64,000 nt of DNA, taken from the NCBI GenBank assembly GCA_037043015.1, contig CM073327.1:6492727-6556726 (forward strand), read 5' to 3'. Position numbers and translations under genes: made by a program. This DNA is from Bryum argenteum (Eukaryota; Streptophyta; Bryopsida; Bryales; Bryaceae). A model generated the notes under the pieces. It was not told the origin of the DNA and ran no database searches. It saw only the letters and a list, made by a program, of their open reading frames with translations. Position 1 is the first letter of the stretch; each line of letters starts with the position of its first letter. Below are positions 24,095-35,499 of this stretch, piece after piece.

Positions 24095-25400
24095 TCATTG
24101 AGTGAAATTTTAGTATAAGTAGATGTAAGTTACTAGTTCACAGACACAACCTTACAAATATGTACTAGATTTATTGTTATTTATGTGATTTAAATGGGTT
24201 GTAAGATTATGAAGTAATTTTGGTAGCACTCAACATAGATTCTTGAAATTAAACCAATATCACTTTGGAGTTTGGAGTGAATATGCTTTTAACAAACCTA
24301 TTGCAATCAAAACACCTATAAGTAAAAAAATGGACTACCTTAGTTTCAATAACATCATCGCCCTCTACATTGTTGCCCTTTGATTTTTCTATATTTTAGA
24401 AAGATGCAAAAATATTTTGAAGTAATCATGACAGATCATTTTAATTTTGTTGATGATAATGAATGCCAATGAAATTTCTATGACTATATTACAAAAATTG
24501 GTAAGTTATCCCATTCAGTGAATGACTCTAGTACCTATAAAATCATGAAAAGAATTCTTGGCTCAAACAATGGCCTTGCAAGCATGAAAAATACACTAGA
24601 TCTTGCAAAGAATAAAACGTCCAAAATAAACACCTCGCAGTAGAATACAAGGTTTTCCATTCTATAATAGTAAATTATATACCACAATTATTTCAACCAA
24701 AAACTTCTAACTAGATAGTTGTTGAATTTTATTCTAAAATAATAACAATATAAAAGTTCTATTAAATCATTAGATTCCTTCAAAAAGTAAGAGTGGAATA
24801 GTAAACATGCTCCAAATGGTAGAACGCTTTTTGAACAATAATGCTCGTCGCTAGTTTAAATCATCTTGGATGAATTTAACATGTATATCACCAAAAATAA
24901 CATGATTGTATTTGGACTGCACAAAATTTGTCAAAAACGAAGAATAGATGAAAAAAATGTAGCTTCTTAGATTTTTAATTTATCATTCAAGTATTACTTT
25001 TCAAGAGCCGACAATTTAGAGGTTAGAACCAAGTATCACAATGGAACTTTTTTGAAGGGCGTCTAGGAAGTTAAACCCTAAATAATGCTTTTGGATTAGA
25101 GATTATTGTACATATAAACCTCTCACCTACTCCTTCCTCTCTTATTGTCTGCAATGAGCCTATGCAAGTGAGTCTTTTGAGTTGTTTTGATTTCCCTCTT
25201 CATCTCTAGTTTGTCTCTATTTCAAGTGTAGAAGTAAGTCTTTATATTGTATACTTTGCAGTGTAAAGTAATACGTCAAACCCACAAAACACTAGTAGGT
25301 GTTTAACCTTCACCATGCTTTTGAAGTCTACCTCATAATAGCTTCCACTTTGTGCCTATAATCAAGCTGTAGTAGCAATTAGAAATATAACGAATTTAGC
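24095..25400. other. no gene recognised
   Basis: AT-rich with no open frame of note. The last part may hold degenerate remains upstream of the PAH gene. Confidence 0.4.
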
Positions 25401-25553
25401 AAGTGTTTCTTTTGAAGGTAAGAACATAATGACGGTGATGTCGGATGAGAGGAGGAATACCTTAAGGATTGCGTACAAGAAGTTGACAAAGTTGTAATAA
25501 ACTATTAAGAAAAAAGACAAAACTCTTCGTGAAACATCTCAAGGATTTCAAGC

Positions 25554-26561
25554 ATGTTGCTTCCGAAAGGCGAAAAGATCATATGGAAGGTGGAAGATAT
25601 GTCAATCAAGGAGCAAGTAGCCGTGTTTGAGAGCAAAGTGAAAGATCTTGGCGATTATAGTTATGATAAATTCCGTACAGCTTTAGATATGTTTTATACT
25701 AAAAGCAAGACCCCGGAAGAAGTATACCAGATTGTGGCCGAGTTCTTTAAAGAGCGTATTGACCTTTTTGAAGATTTTGAAGTATTCTTAGATTTATCTT
25801 TGATTGATGAGTTGACATCCGGTACAGAAGCTACTAGATCAAAGGTGGGAGATGCGTTGAACAAAAAGAAGGACCAAATGGTCGTGTTGAAGAGCAAAAT
25901 CGAAGATCTTGGCGCTAGCAGTTATACTAAGTTTTGTACAACTTTAGAGATGCTTTATAAGAAAAGCAAGACCCCGGAAGAAGTATACAAGATAGTGACA
26001 GAGATCTTTAAAGAGCATATTGACCTTCTTGAAGATTTTGATATGATTTTACAACTTTTACGTGTGCCTTTGGTTGATTCTGAAACGCCCAATGCAAAAG
26101 CCGCTAGGTGAGTTTCATAACCTCATTGTCATTTAATTCAAAATTTGTATTACATAGAAGCTTACAAATGTACAACATTCAGCGTCAACGTAGATGGAAT
26201 CATAATATATTAATTTTTTTATATGTGAATAGGTTAGATTCTATCAAGTATGACAATGACTTACTTGTGATTCTAAACTTATATGGATTCCAAATGTTTG
26301 AATGAATACAGGTTGCCAATGAGGACAAGAAAGTTGGATAATGGACATAATCAAGGTAATTGCTCCTCATCCAAGAAGGGCAACGTGGAAAAACTTTCAA
26401 AGCCCACAAGCTACGTTTTATCAACACTACCTTCCAAAAGCGATGATTTTGAAAGTCTACATTCCCAAAGGGTTGTAAGGAAAAGAAGGAAAACAGATAG
26501 GCCAACAAGTGAGGAATTTGAGAAGCAATGTAAAAAGTTGGTGCGGAAGTGTAGGGTATGA
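25554..26561 (+). CDS. SIN3-like protein with two PAH repeats (fragment or small gene)
   Basis: Two exons join cleanly: 25554-26107 ends at AG|GTGAGT and 26312-26561 begins after ATACAG. This gives a 267-residue frame. Residues of about 33-75 (YDKFRTALDMFYTKSKTPEE...) and of about 119-161 match the paired amphipathic helix fold of SIN3 corepressors, which binds short helices of transcription factors. The start, LLPKGEKI, resembles the FLPKGYEI segment between PAH1 and PAH2 of plant SIN3-like proteins. The C-terminal exon is basic, with a possible nuclear signal RKRRKT. The two PAH units are a recent 258-bp tandem duplication at the DNA level. An in-frame stop lies just upstream of the ATG, and GFQA-like residues in another frame there suggest a decayed PAH1, so this may be a 5'-truncated copy and not a complete gene. 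The PAH call is fairly secure; functionality is not. Confidence 0.55.
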
Positions 26562-26719
26562 GTTTTTCATTGAAGAACTATTTGGTTTTATGGTTTTAGA
26601 TATCAAAACGATGATCAAAGGCCACCAAAGTCAAGGCGTGAGTGATTTTTTGTCATGAAGTTGTGATTTGATCATGATATTAGTACATCCACTATGTATT
26701 TCTATAATAAATTCTATTA

Positions 26720-27101
26720 GAGCATGTTTAGACCCGAGCGTCAGGCCAGTTCAGCTTCAAGAAAACCTGTAGGCACCACTCGACCGGGCGTAGGAGCCCT
26801 ACTCCAGGCCAAGAGACAGGCCAGATGAAAAGGCCTCTCACCAATTACATTTGAGGACAAGTAGATTATAATAGAAATTATTTTTGCCGATAGAATCTCT
26901 GCCATGAGTCACTCTTCCATTGGTTAATAGGAAAGCTATAATGTGAATGAAGGCATGGGATAACTTGGAATTATGGTGTTCTAGAAATTTAGGAGACCTC
27001 AACCCTCTTAACCGGGTTAGAAGGATAGTGTGTCGGTTGGGGCTCCTCACACACTATATATGACTCTACTCTTCAACCAATACTGCGGGTTGGGCATGCT
27101 C
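26720..27101. mobile_element. PIF/Harbinger-type MITE
   Basis: It begins GAGCATGTTTAGACCCG and ends CGGGTTGGGCATGCTC. It is flanked by TTA on both sides (26717-26719, 27102-27104). The 3-bp TTA duplication and GAGCATG termini fit the PIF/Harbinger group. The 382 bp encode nothing recognisable. Confidence 0.75.
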
Positions 27102-27104
27102 TTA

Positions 27105-29130
27105 ATATATAAACACACTCTCCCCTTATATGCAATTATGGTAAATCTCAGTGATACAATTTTATGAGTGATATGAAGTCTAAGGCTTTATTTGGACTAA
27201 TATATATTTTCAAATAAATTAATAATAAATAAAATAAAATCAAATCAAAAAAAATAAATTGTGAATAGCTATTACAAGATTCTTGATTATTGATATAAAT
27301 TGTATTTTTTCCTTTTTCCTATTCACAAGTAGTGGAAAAATATATTAAATTGCTACTATTTGGTTATAATGAAGCTTTTTCTAAATAATCAGGCCCAAAA
27401 ATATTTCATCAGTATTAAGTCTTTACACCAAATGTCAAGTAGTAATTGGCTAAGTTTGAGAGTAATTTGAGGGATGGTAGCTCTTCATGCATAATTTCAT
27501 ACTCATAGATTAATTTCATAATCTCATACTCTTATGAGAAAGAAATTTCTTTTAGTTTTTTTAAGTATACACTAGTATAAAATAGCACCAAAAGTGACTT
27601 ACATGATGACTTATCCTAATGGTGCATAGTGTTGTTTAAGAGTTATTGGCTTCTAATGGCATAAAAATTTCAAAAGTTATATTTGTCGAATTTCCTTAAA
27701 TTTTTTCCTTGATATATTGGTACTACTACTTGACAAAGACATAAAGATCTCCATGTCACTATCAGAAGAGTCGTCTATAGTACTAAGAGTACAGTAGAGT
27801 ACTATGGACGACATAAACACGCTGCTTCACACTCCTGGCCCTTTCCAACTTCCTGGCCCTTTCAGCTAGAGGATTTATTTTATAACCTACCTCTATGACT
27901 AGTTCAGAATTCCATGACCAATTCTCCCGTCTCTCTCCATTTCATAGACCATGTGGGATGCCTCAAGGTGACTAGCCAAGATCCTCTTCAATGCAGGTTG
28001 ACCAGATTCGTGGAAGGGCTTACAAAGCAATTGGAGGCCAAAATTGGGGGGGGGTGCTAACAAGATAATTGCAGGTTGACCAGACTGATTGGAGGGTTGT
28101 CAAGTCAATTTAAGGTAGACATCAAACTTGGAGGACGGGACATGACTAGGCAATTGCAAGCTGATTAAATTAGGGGGGAGGTGGGCTGATGAAACATGAG
28201 CCATTTCAAGGCATGACCAGCAAAGATTGATGGCAGTGGTGAACCAAGCAGGGCTTTGAGGCCCTCTTTACATTAAAAAACAAGTACCTTTTGACCAACC
28301 TTCTCTTGGACCAAGGCACATCACCAAATTCTCAAGCCATGAAATGGCTTTCAGAAAAGATTATTGTATTAATTTATTTCAAGTAAAGCATAAAGAAATG
28401 TTATTTTCATATGCATAGATTTGTTATTGCAGTATCGATCGACAAGTAACAAGTAAAGGCGACGAGCCCTGACAACACCGATGAGCGTCAGGTAAGAGTG
28501 ACGAGTACTTGGTAAGTGCAAGTAAAAGCGACAAGTTTACAAGCCGGGTTGAAGTGAATGGCGCCTTCCAAAAGTCTCATCGTCGGCCAAATTCACTTGG
28601 TCGAAATTGATCCTCATGTTTTGTTAATGAGTAGAATTCAAAAACCGATTCATATTCGTGCATCTCTTTTTGCACCAACTTTAAAGGGATACCAAACGAT
28701 ACGGAATCCGGCATGTTGCCAATTGATTCTTTTCACTAAGGCACTTAACAATCCCATAGCAGAGAGCCGATTTAATATCATGATTTCGGCATCTCATATA
28801 TCAAGTAAAAAGGATAACTTCCCACAATGTGGCTACACAATAACGGAATGTTCGATATATATTATGCAAAGAAGTAACTCTAATCTACTGTGACCTCCAC
28901 TTCTCGTGCAGAGACCCACTTTTCTGTTGGAGAGATCTCCATGTTTTGTTCAACTTGAGCAACAAGAGCTCTATGCAGATTTCGTTTGACCAGGTGCGGG
29001 AGAAAGGTTCACACTTGGAAGTCTTCTACAAAAACAAGCGGCACTAATTAGCCCCCTCCAAAAATTCCATCTAACCGAGGCACTTTCTAACTAAATATAT
29101 TGACTTCCAAAATCATAGAGAAGAGTAAAG
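27105..29130. other. no gene recognised
   Basis: This includes weakly repeated words at 27.99-28.17 kb (GCAGGTTGACCAGA twice) and at 28.44-28.54 kb (GACAAGTAA / GACGAG). A 111-codon open frame on the + strand (28558-28893) has no domain I recognise and lies just downstream, in the opposite sense, of the Rab-like fragment. Confidence 0.4.
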
Positions 29131-29839
29131 TTATACATCTGGCTTTGTGTCGCTCTCAGATGCCAGTCTTTGCTTGATATCCCTTGCGACGGTGAAAAAG
29201 AAATCTTCCACATTCATGTTTGTTTTGGCACTCTAGTCATCATATTCAAGGAAATTAATCACATTCCAAATTTTGAAACTTCCACCACCACTCCAATTAT
29301 GTTGACAGCTTCAAGTAGTTATACTGATTTGCACAAGAATTATATATGAGGTCATGTATAAATGTGTTCTGCCGCTGCTGCACTCAACATCATCGAAAGT
29401 AGCATACAAATACCATAAACCGGGATCTCCCTCTAACAAGAAGCTAAGAAGCTAACCTAAGGTGTGCAATGTATGGAGAATTTATTGGGCTTAACGTGTC
29501 ATTGCCGGCCAAATCTTGTATACCTTACTATGCGGAATAGATTTTAAAAGCAATGGATGTTGTCCTTGCCAGCAACCCTACCAATGGATGTGAAATTCTT
29601 TATTTTTCCGGCAAAAAAAGAAAGCAACAAGTCTATAGTCTATTCCTCCAATACCCACAGACGCTGCAGTTTCTACACTTTAAGCTTTCTACTATGCTCG
29701 GTTTATGGTATTTTTATGCTAAGTAATCTGCAGACGCGATTCCGGAAAGATCGTTTTGGGCTCAAGAGTAATCTACAGTTTCAGAAAACTTAATGCCAAA
29801 CTCATCAGCAAGCGCTTGATCTTTGGCGATTGAAACAGC
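29131..29839 (-). pseudogene. Rab8/RABE-type small GTPase, C-terminal fragment
   Basis: Two minus-strand exons are recognisable: 29839-29777 (AVSIAKDQALADEFGIKFSE) and 29232-29131 (SAKTNMNVEDFFFTVARDIK, ending KPDV and a stop). The join GIKFSET|SAKTN recreates the ET-S-A-K nucleotide-binding motif (G5) of Rab GTPases. KTNxNVE...ARDIKQRLA is typical of Rab8/RABE, which act in secretory vesicle traffic. The acceptors (TTTTTGTAG, GACTAG) and donor (ACT|GTAGAT) look usable, so this is not a processed copy. The P-loop, switch regions and NKxD are not found upstream within 600 bp. The usual C-terminal cysteines are also missing before the stop. I therefore call it a truncated, intron-containing gene fragment. 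Confidence 0.8.
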
Positions 29840-30129
29840 CTACAAAAACAAATCAAACTGTCAAACAACAAATATATTGGCGACAAAATCGACAGAATCT
29901 TATGGAAACATATAATGTCCGAATTTAAATCCAACATACTTAAAAAGAAATCACTTTTTACACCAAAAAGCCCCGCTCAGAAGTTATAACCACAACCTAG
30001 GTTTCACAATACACATATTTATAGCATGCAGATCACGTAATTTGAACACCCTGCAAGGATCATCAACAAAAAAAAATGCTTAAATAGGTAGAAAAGACCC
30101 GTGATTCAAAAATACTTACAAATTATGGC

Positions 30130-30402
30130 ACCGTAGGAGTTTCAATTTACTAAATTCGCGATGGAAAAAAGCGACGATGAAAGCAAAAGAAGTTTATCTT
30201 GTAGTAGTATTGGAGCTTCGGATATTTGAGCCGCGATCGAAGGGATCCGAGTCCGGAAGACGAATGACGGGGTGAAACAACTCCGAGCTCGAGAAGAAGC
30301 GAAAGACAAAGGTAAGGCAGGGAAGTCGTCTTTTATACAAAGACCAGCCTTACTGTTTTCATGCATAATTTGATGGCTTTCAACTGTTAGTCGCGATTTC
30401 AT
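30130..30402 (-). other. possible 5' exon associated with the Rab-like fragment
   Basis: On the minus strand this stretch is relatively CG- and CT-rich, like a plant 5' leader. It ends at AATTT|GTAAGTATTT, a strong donor (about 30130). It lies upstream of the Rab exons in the same orientation. An 86-codon frame (30402-30142) overlaps it but shows no domain. Linking it to the Rab fragment is inference from position and the donor only. Confidence 0.25.
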
Positions 30403-33100
30403 CCCGATCGTATAGCGGTTCCCTCATGATGGACCACAGTGCTTCGTGGTAGTCGCAGGTGGATGAATGTCGACGGCGCATTTATTTGGATGAATGAAAA
30501 GTGGAGAAATTTCCAATTTTTTCATTTACAATTATGTTTAATAAATTATTAATTTTACATAATAAATCTTGTACCTGCACAATTTGTATGGACTACCAAC
30601 GGTATGTGCATGAGGTTCTATATACAAAGCATGTGACGAAGTAGTGTTTCAAATTACATTATGTAATTTTTTTTCCTTACAGGTTTTTTAATTTAACAAA
30701 TTTTTTTGATCTTGTATTTTTTGTGCATAGAAGAAATGTAATGTGTTAGTATCAGTGTGAGAAACAAATACGCAGAGTGCACGTAATCTTGTGACTACTT
30801 TGAATTATGCTCATTAAAATTATGATCCAATTAAAGGTTGGAAATCATCCAAAGACAATATTTTCCAAAACTCATAGACTGGGGGTTCTAAAAATCATTC
30901 CAATTGAAAATCTTAAAGAAGCAATGTAAATAAAGTACAAGTCCCTTCCTTGAAAGAGCATAAGATGTATCATTGAGTATTTTGTTTAGTCTTTTTTTAT
31001 AAAAAAATAAATCAATATAGAAGGGAAGAGATTGAGTATCTTCAATTTATGATTCAAAATGTTTTAAATCAATATGCACTAACACTTTCCAAAAATAATT
31101 AACATAGACAATTCACGACAATAGGTGAGTTCTTGACAGTATGACAATTAATTACCAGTTATAGCATAATACATGCATGCAGGAGTTATGACTTTGTCTA
31201 CATGTTCTCCGCGTAATAAAAAGATTTTTATACCGCTACGAAACTTGTGTGTTTATATACTCCCTTTACAAAGAACAAGCGATCAGATATGGTTCAGGAG
31301 AGTATTGCACTAGCTCAATATCGATGATTATTGACACAAGATTAATTTTGTATATTTAATATAACAATATGTTTCAAGTCATTTAATAAAATTGCAAACA
31401 TTGTTAAAAAATCTTCTTCTCATGTTGTAAAGTACATTATGAAGGAATATTCTTTAATAAATCACTGTTATAATAACAAGAGTCACCTCACTTCAGATGA
31501 AGTATTGAATATCCAACGAGTATCATTATATATTTTTATCATACATATAAAAATGAATTAATTCAATCTTACATATAAATATTATTTGATAATATATAAT
31601 AAAACATATTATATAACTATGATCAACATGTATTTTAATTGAATAATATTTAAATTAGTATTTAAGATAAATTTTAATAATGTTATGTTGTTAAGATGTG
31701 AATGTGGTACATATTGAGAGAATCGATCTCGACACATGCTTAAATTCAGAGTATTATTAGAAGAGTTTTCTTCAAAAACACGATGTAAAAACCGAAAATC
31801 AGCTCCATACTCAATATTTGTTACACGTCAACCACGCTTATTTAGTAAAATCACGATGGTTTCCACGGTACGGTTTGGAACAAAGAGTGTGATTGAGAAG
31901 AAGTAGTTATATTTATTGGTTTATGTAGTTGAGTCTACATACAAGATGGAGAAAACTACATCAAAGTGTTATAGGTTGAGAATGAGTAGTCATCTTACTT
32001 ATCAATTACCATTGACGAATCATCTTTTTGATGAGTGTAGATCGAAAATAAGCGGTGAAAGCGTCTGTGGAATACTGCAAGTGGAAACTTGGAGTTGAAA
32101 TCATAAGTCGGTTTTGCTCCTACTTTCTAAAAAGAATAGAGACATTCAAGCAAGAACGTTTCCAGCAAACGAAATAGACGCGTATAAAAGTTTAGAGGTA
32201 ATTTTTAAACTTCTGACAAATTGAGCCAATGCAATCACATTTAAATTGTTGATGAAGACAATTCGTCAATTAAAGCAGCGAATATCGACAATAATAACGT
32301 CGTTATTGTGAAGTGCCATGTGAGATGCTGGAGAAATTTTAACAAAAGTATACACGAGATCAACAAACACTTTCTATGTGTGAAATTATTGAAGAAGCTC
32401 AAAATCTAAGTATCAAAGTTGAGCTTTTGGCAGAAGGATATCTTTAAAAGTAGGTTCGTAGCACAATCTGCCGTATATGTTACAGTAAAGTTTACAGTAC
32501 ATAGTATAATATATAGTATAATATTTTAGAATATATGTTATAGACTATACAGTATTGTATGGTATAGTGTTATGTTATAGTTTAGAGTTTATTATATATT
32601 TTTATGAATAATATATTTACAGTATGCTTTACATTACCACAATTCTTTGCCTATTTTGAAATTTACTTCTGTGTATCAAATTCTCAATTAATATTATGCC
32701 ATTCATTTCCTGAAGAAGAAATCAACTATATTGTGACTTATTAAATCACACACTGCTTAAATATGAGATTTTTAGAAAGAAATACAAAAAAAATAATTCA
32801 TATATATTCTTTTATTTCACTACATCATATTAATATTCTAAAGGATTGATATACTTTTACTATCTTATTTTTATTTTTATTCTTATTTTTAATACGAACA
32901 AATATTGTGAAAATGACATACTTATTCAAAAATAACAAAAATAAGAAAAGTACTGTAGTTGAATATACATTAATAGAGACTTACTTTTAAAAAAAAAAAA
33001 CAAAAAACTCGAAACGCTATAAAACGCAAAGAGTATACGGAAAGTAAAAAAAAGATGTGAGATGAAGATAAAATGCTATCAAACGGTGGGATACTTAAAG
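30403..33100. other. AT-rich stretch without recognised genes
   Basis: Short open frames only (for example 31916-32098, 60 codons). Runs such as TATAGTATAATATATAGTATAATA near 32500 make this low-complexity. It may include the 5' part of the truncated Helitron, but I found no terminus. Confidence 0.4.
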
Positions 33101-33150
33101 AGGACTTGCGGAACAAAAAAAGATGATACAAATATGCTTAACAAAAAGTT

Positions 33151-34397
33151 ATGAAATCATTACAACCATCAACTATGAATAAAAAAATTATTCATAAATC
33201 TAAGCAAGATTCGGTATCAATCATGAATTTAAACAAGAAAAAGATAATCAATAAAAAACGTAGAGAAAAATCTGCAAATCTAAGAAGATTGAGAATTTTG
33301 AATACATCAAAATCTATAGTAAATGCAAATTGCCTCAAATCAACCTATCATTCTTTTACAGAATGTCAAGTTGTACACATTGCAAAGAAACAAAAAACAC
33401 ATCATATTAAATTTTATGTTGAATCAAAAATTATAGAATGAATGTTGACAAAAAACAAAAAACCATTTGTGCAATATATAATTTCATAAAAAAAAACGAA
33501 TAAAAAGATTTTAAACCAACTATTGAACAAGTAAATATGAGTTACATACAATAAAAAAAAACCGTAAAGCGAAATATGCATCACATAAACACCTCCTAAT
33601 TATTACTTTGAAGCGAAGATACTGAAATACATGAAAGACTTGCAAATGATTAATGATAAATGAAGAAAGTGCAATAAATATCAAAATATGTTGAAAAAAA
33701 TTACAAATCAATGAAAATCGGAGGCGATTACATTTATTACAAAAAAATAACAATAATTTATAACCATCAATTTCTTCCAAAAATCACCTTTCAAAATAGT
33801 ATACATTGCTTACAAAAATATGATGACTACATGACAAATAAATCATTTGTTTTTTTGAATTGTTTAGTATATAATCAAGTGGCAAATGCAACATTGCTTA
33901 AAAAATATAACATTAATGATCTTCACATAATAACATTATTATCATTCAATCAAAACTACCATATCAACAACAGGTCAATCATACCTAATAACTTTTGAAT
34001 GATATTCAACACCTGCACGCAAACCTGATTGAATTGTAACTTTCTCGAAAATGATTCTTTTGAGGAGACAATAATCTATTTATATATAAAGGATGTCAAT
34101 CTGCATTACATGTTAAACGAATGCCTAAATTTGCTCTTGCAAACAACTTATAGATAGGAGAAGTCGATAAATTGTTGCCCAAAAATATAGCAGTTAAACA
34201 ATCACTCATTTCTAAACAACAATGTCGTGATTTGTTATATGTTCGTATAGCTGTAGTTTCAGCTTGGTTTACATGGCTTCAAATTCATCATATTTAATAT
34301 AAACATATAATAATAGATACTCAAATATTAAATATACTACCACAAAATGATCTATCTAGTACAATTTTAAGATCAATATTTCAATCTACAAACACTT
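33151..34397 (+). mobile_element. truncated Helitron, copy 1 (N-terminal part)
   Basis: From about 34029 to 34397 this matches 40195-41950 of the longer copy at high identity, without that copy's insertions. It encodes a DUF6570-like segment: KGCQSALHVKRMPKFALANN, then a TAG stop, then IGEVDKLLP. Upstream frames (33151-33441 and around 33530-33660, with KRRE, CQVVH and RRYLKYMKDLQM) look like the basic N-terminal part of Helitron polyproteins, though weakly. Compared with the longer copy it has lost 204 bp between two GTG triplets. It stops matching at ACAAACACT. Confidence 0.65.
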
Positions 34398-34756
34398 GTA
34401 CCCTGAAAATTCCACGTAAAATTGCGATAAATTTTACTAATGCCTTAAATCTTTGCACGTAGTAATGCTTCAACTTTGCTTTAAGGAAGAACAAAGCTCC
34501 TAGCTATAAGCTCATCGAAGAAAAACATTGTTCATCATCCAATTTCAATGATTACCATCCAAAATCTCATTCTCTCATATAATAAGGAGCAATATGCAGC
34601 TCCGTGCAGGTCTGAAATTATATCAAGGCAATATAACTACTAGTAGAAGCTATTGAATCTCAAATCCATCGACAACTGATCTCAGCCAGGCCATGTCATC
34701 ACTCATCAACCTTATCGGAAGCTAAGAATCGGAAAATATGTGTAACTCAGAAACTG

Positions 34757-35148
34757 CTATTTGATAGATTTAACTGGACTATAACGTTCATGTTCTCTAT
34801 GATTGTGCCTTGAATTGCTGCAAAGTATTTCTGATCCGATGTCCAAACGTTCCTCAACCCCGGATCGGCATGAGCAAAGAGAATCACTGGCATCTGCAGC
34901 ACTTACTCCTCTTCCTAAATCTGCAGGTCTGAGAACATATAGTAGACCATCCATGGATTGATCGGAACTTGCGCCGCTCCTACATTTGAAATAGTGTCTG
35001 GTACCGCGTCGACAAACTCTTCTCGCACGGATTCGTACTCGTACCATAAATCACCGCACTTCACTCTAGCCTCTACTAAGAAGAGGAGAGTCGGCCTAAG
35101 ACGAGTGTAAGGACTTAGAAGAATGCGAAATACATGCAATGTCGACAT
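34757..35148 (-). pseudogene. unrecognised gene fragment
   Basis: Two consecutive minus-strand frames look protein-like. One is LWYEYESVREEFVDAVPDTI...NPWMVYYMFSDL, ending at a stop near 34916. The other, after a CTGCAG, is MPVILFAHADPGLRNVWTSD...IIENMNVIVQ. The composition is richer in GC than its flanks. I do not recognise the family. It sits between two Helitron copies and may be captured host sequence. Confidence 0.3.
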
Positions 35149-35339
35149 TTAAGATATCTACCATCAAGCAGCACTGTCGTGTTGGAATTGCTTCCAACGT
35201 GTACATCTTTAGTATATAGTAGGTTTTATCGTAATTTTAGTTAATAAAACAAAACCACTTATATTGTGATTAGAATCACGGTGGTTTGAGTTTAACACTT
35301 TTGGTGCTAAACTCTTGTCGCATGTACAGCTCATGGATA

Positions 35340-35495
35340 GGTAGGCTGATGGTTGGGTTTCCTGCTTCACTAGCGTGCCAAGCCGCGGCCGCCGGATGCG
35401 CTCAACGGGATTCGAACCCCGGACCGTCGGGATAGCAATTGACCACTGATTCCAATCCACCAAGTCCACGGCTTGGCGACTGGGATCCGCAATCA
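35340..35495 (-). mobile_element. tRNA-derived SINE
   Basis: The minus strand reads CCAAGCCGTGGACTTGGTGG, then a weak A-box-like TCAGTGGTCAATTG, then a canonical B box GGGTTCGAATCCCG at the spacing expected of a pol III promoter. It cannot fold as a full tRNA and continues into non-tRNA sequence, so it is a SINE or tRNA relic and not a tRNA gene. Confidence 0.6.
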
Positions 35496-35499
35496 ATAG

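Noticed and set aside
1-25000. piggyBac-type transposase gene for the TTAA elements
   Set aside because: No frame in the window shows such a protein. The elements here are all non-autonomous.
35400-35480. tRNA gene on the minus strand
   Set aside because: The A and B boxes are present but the cloverleaf is not complete and the sequence continues as a SINE-like body. A related unit is inserted at 52 kb.
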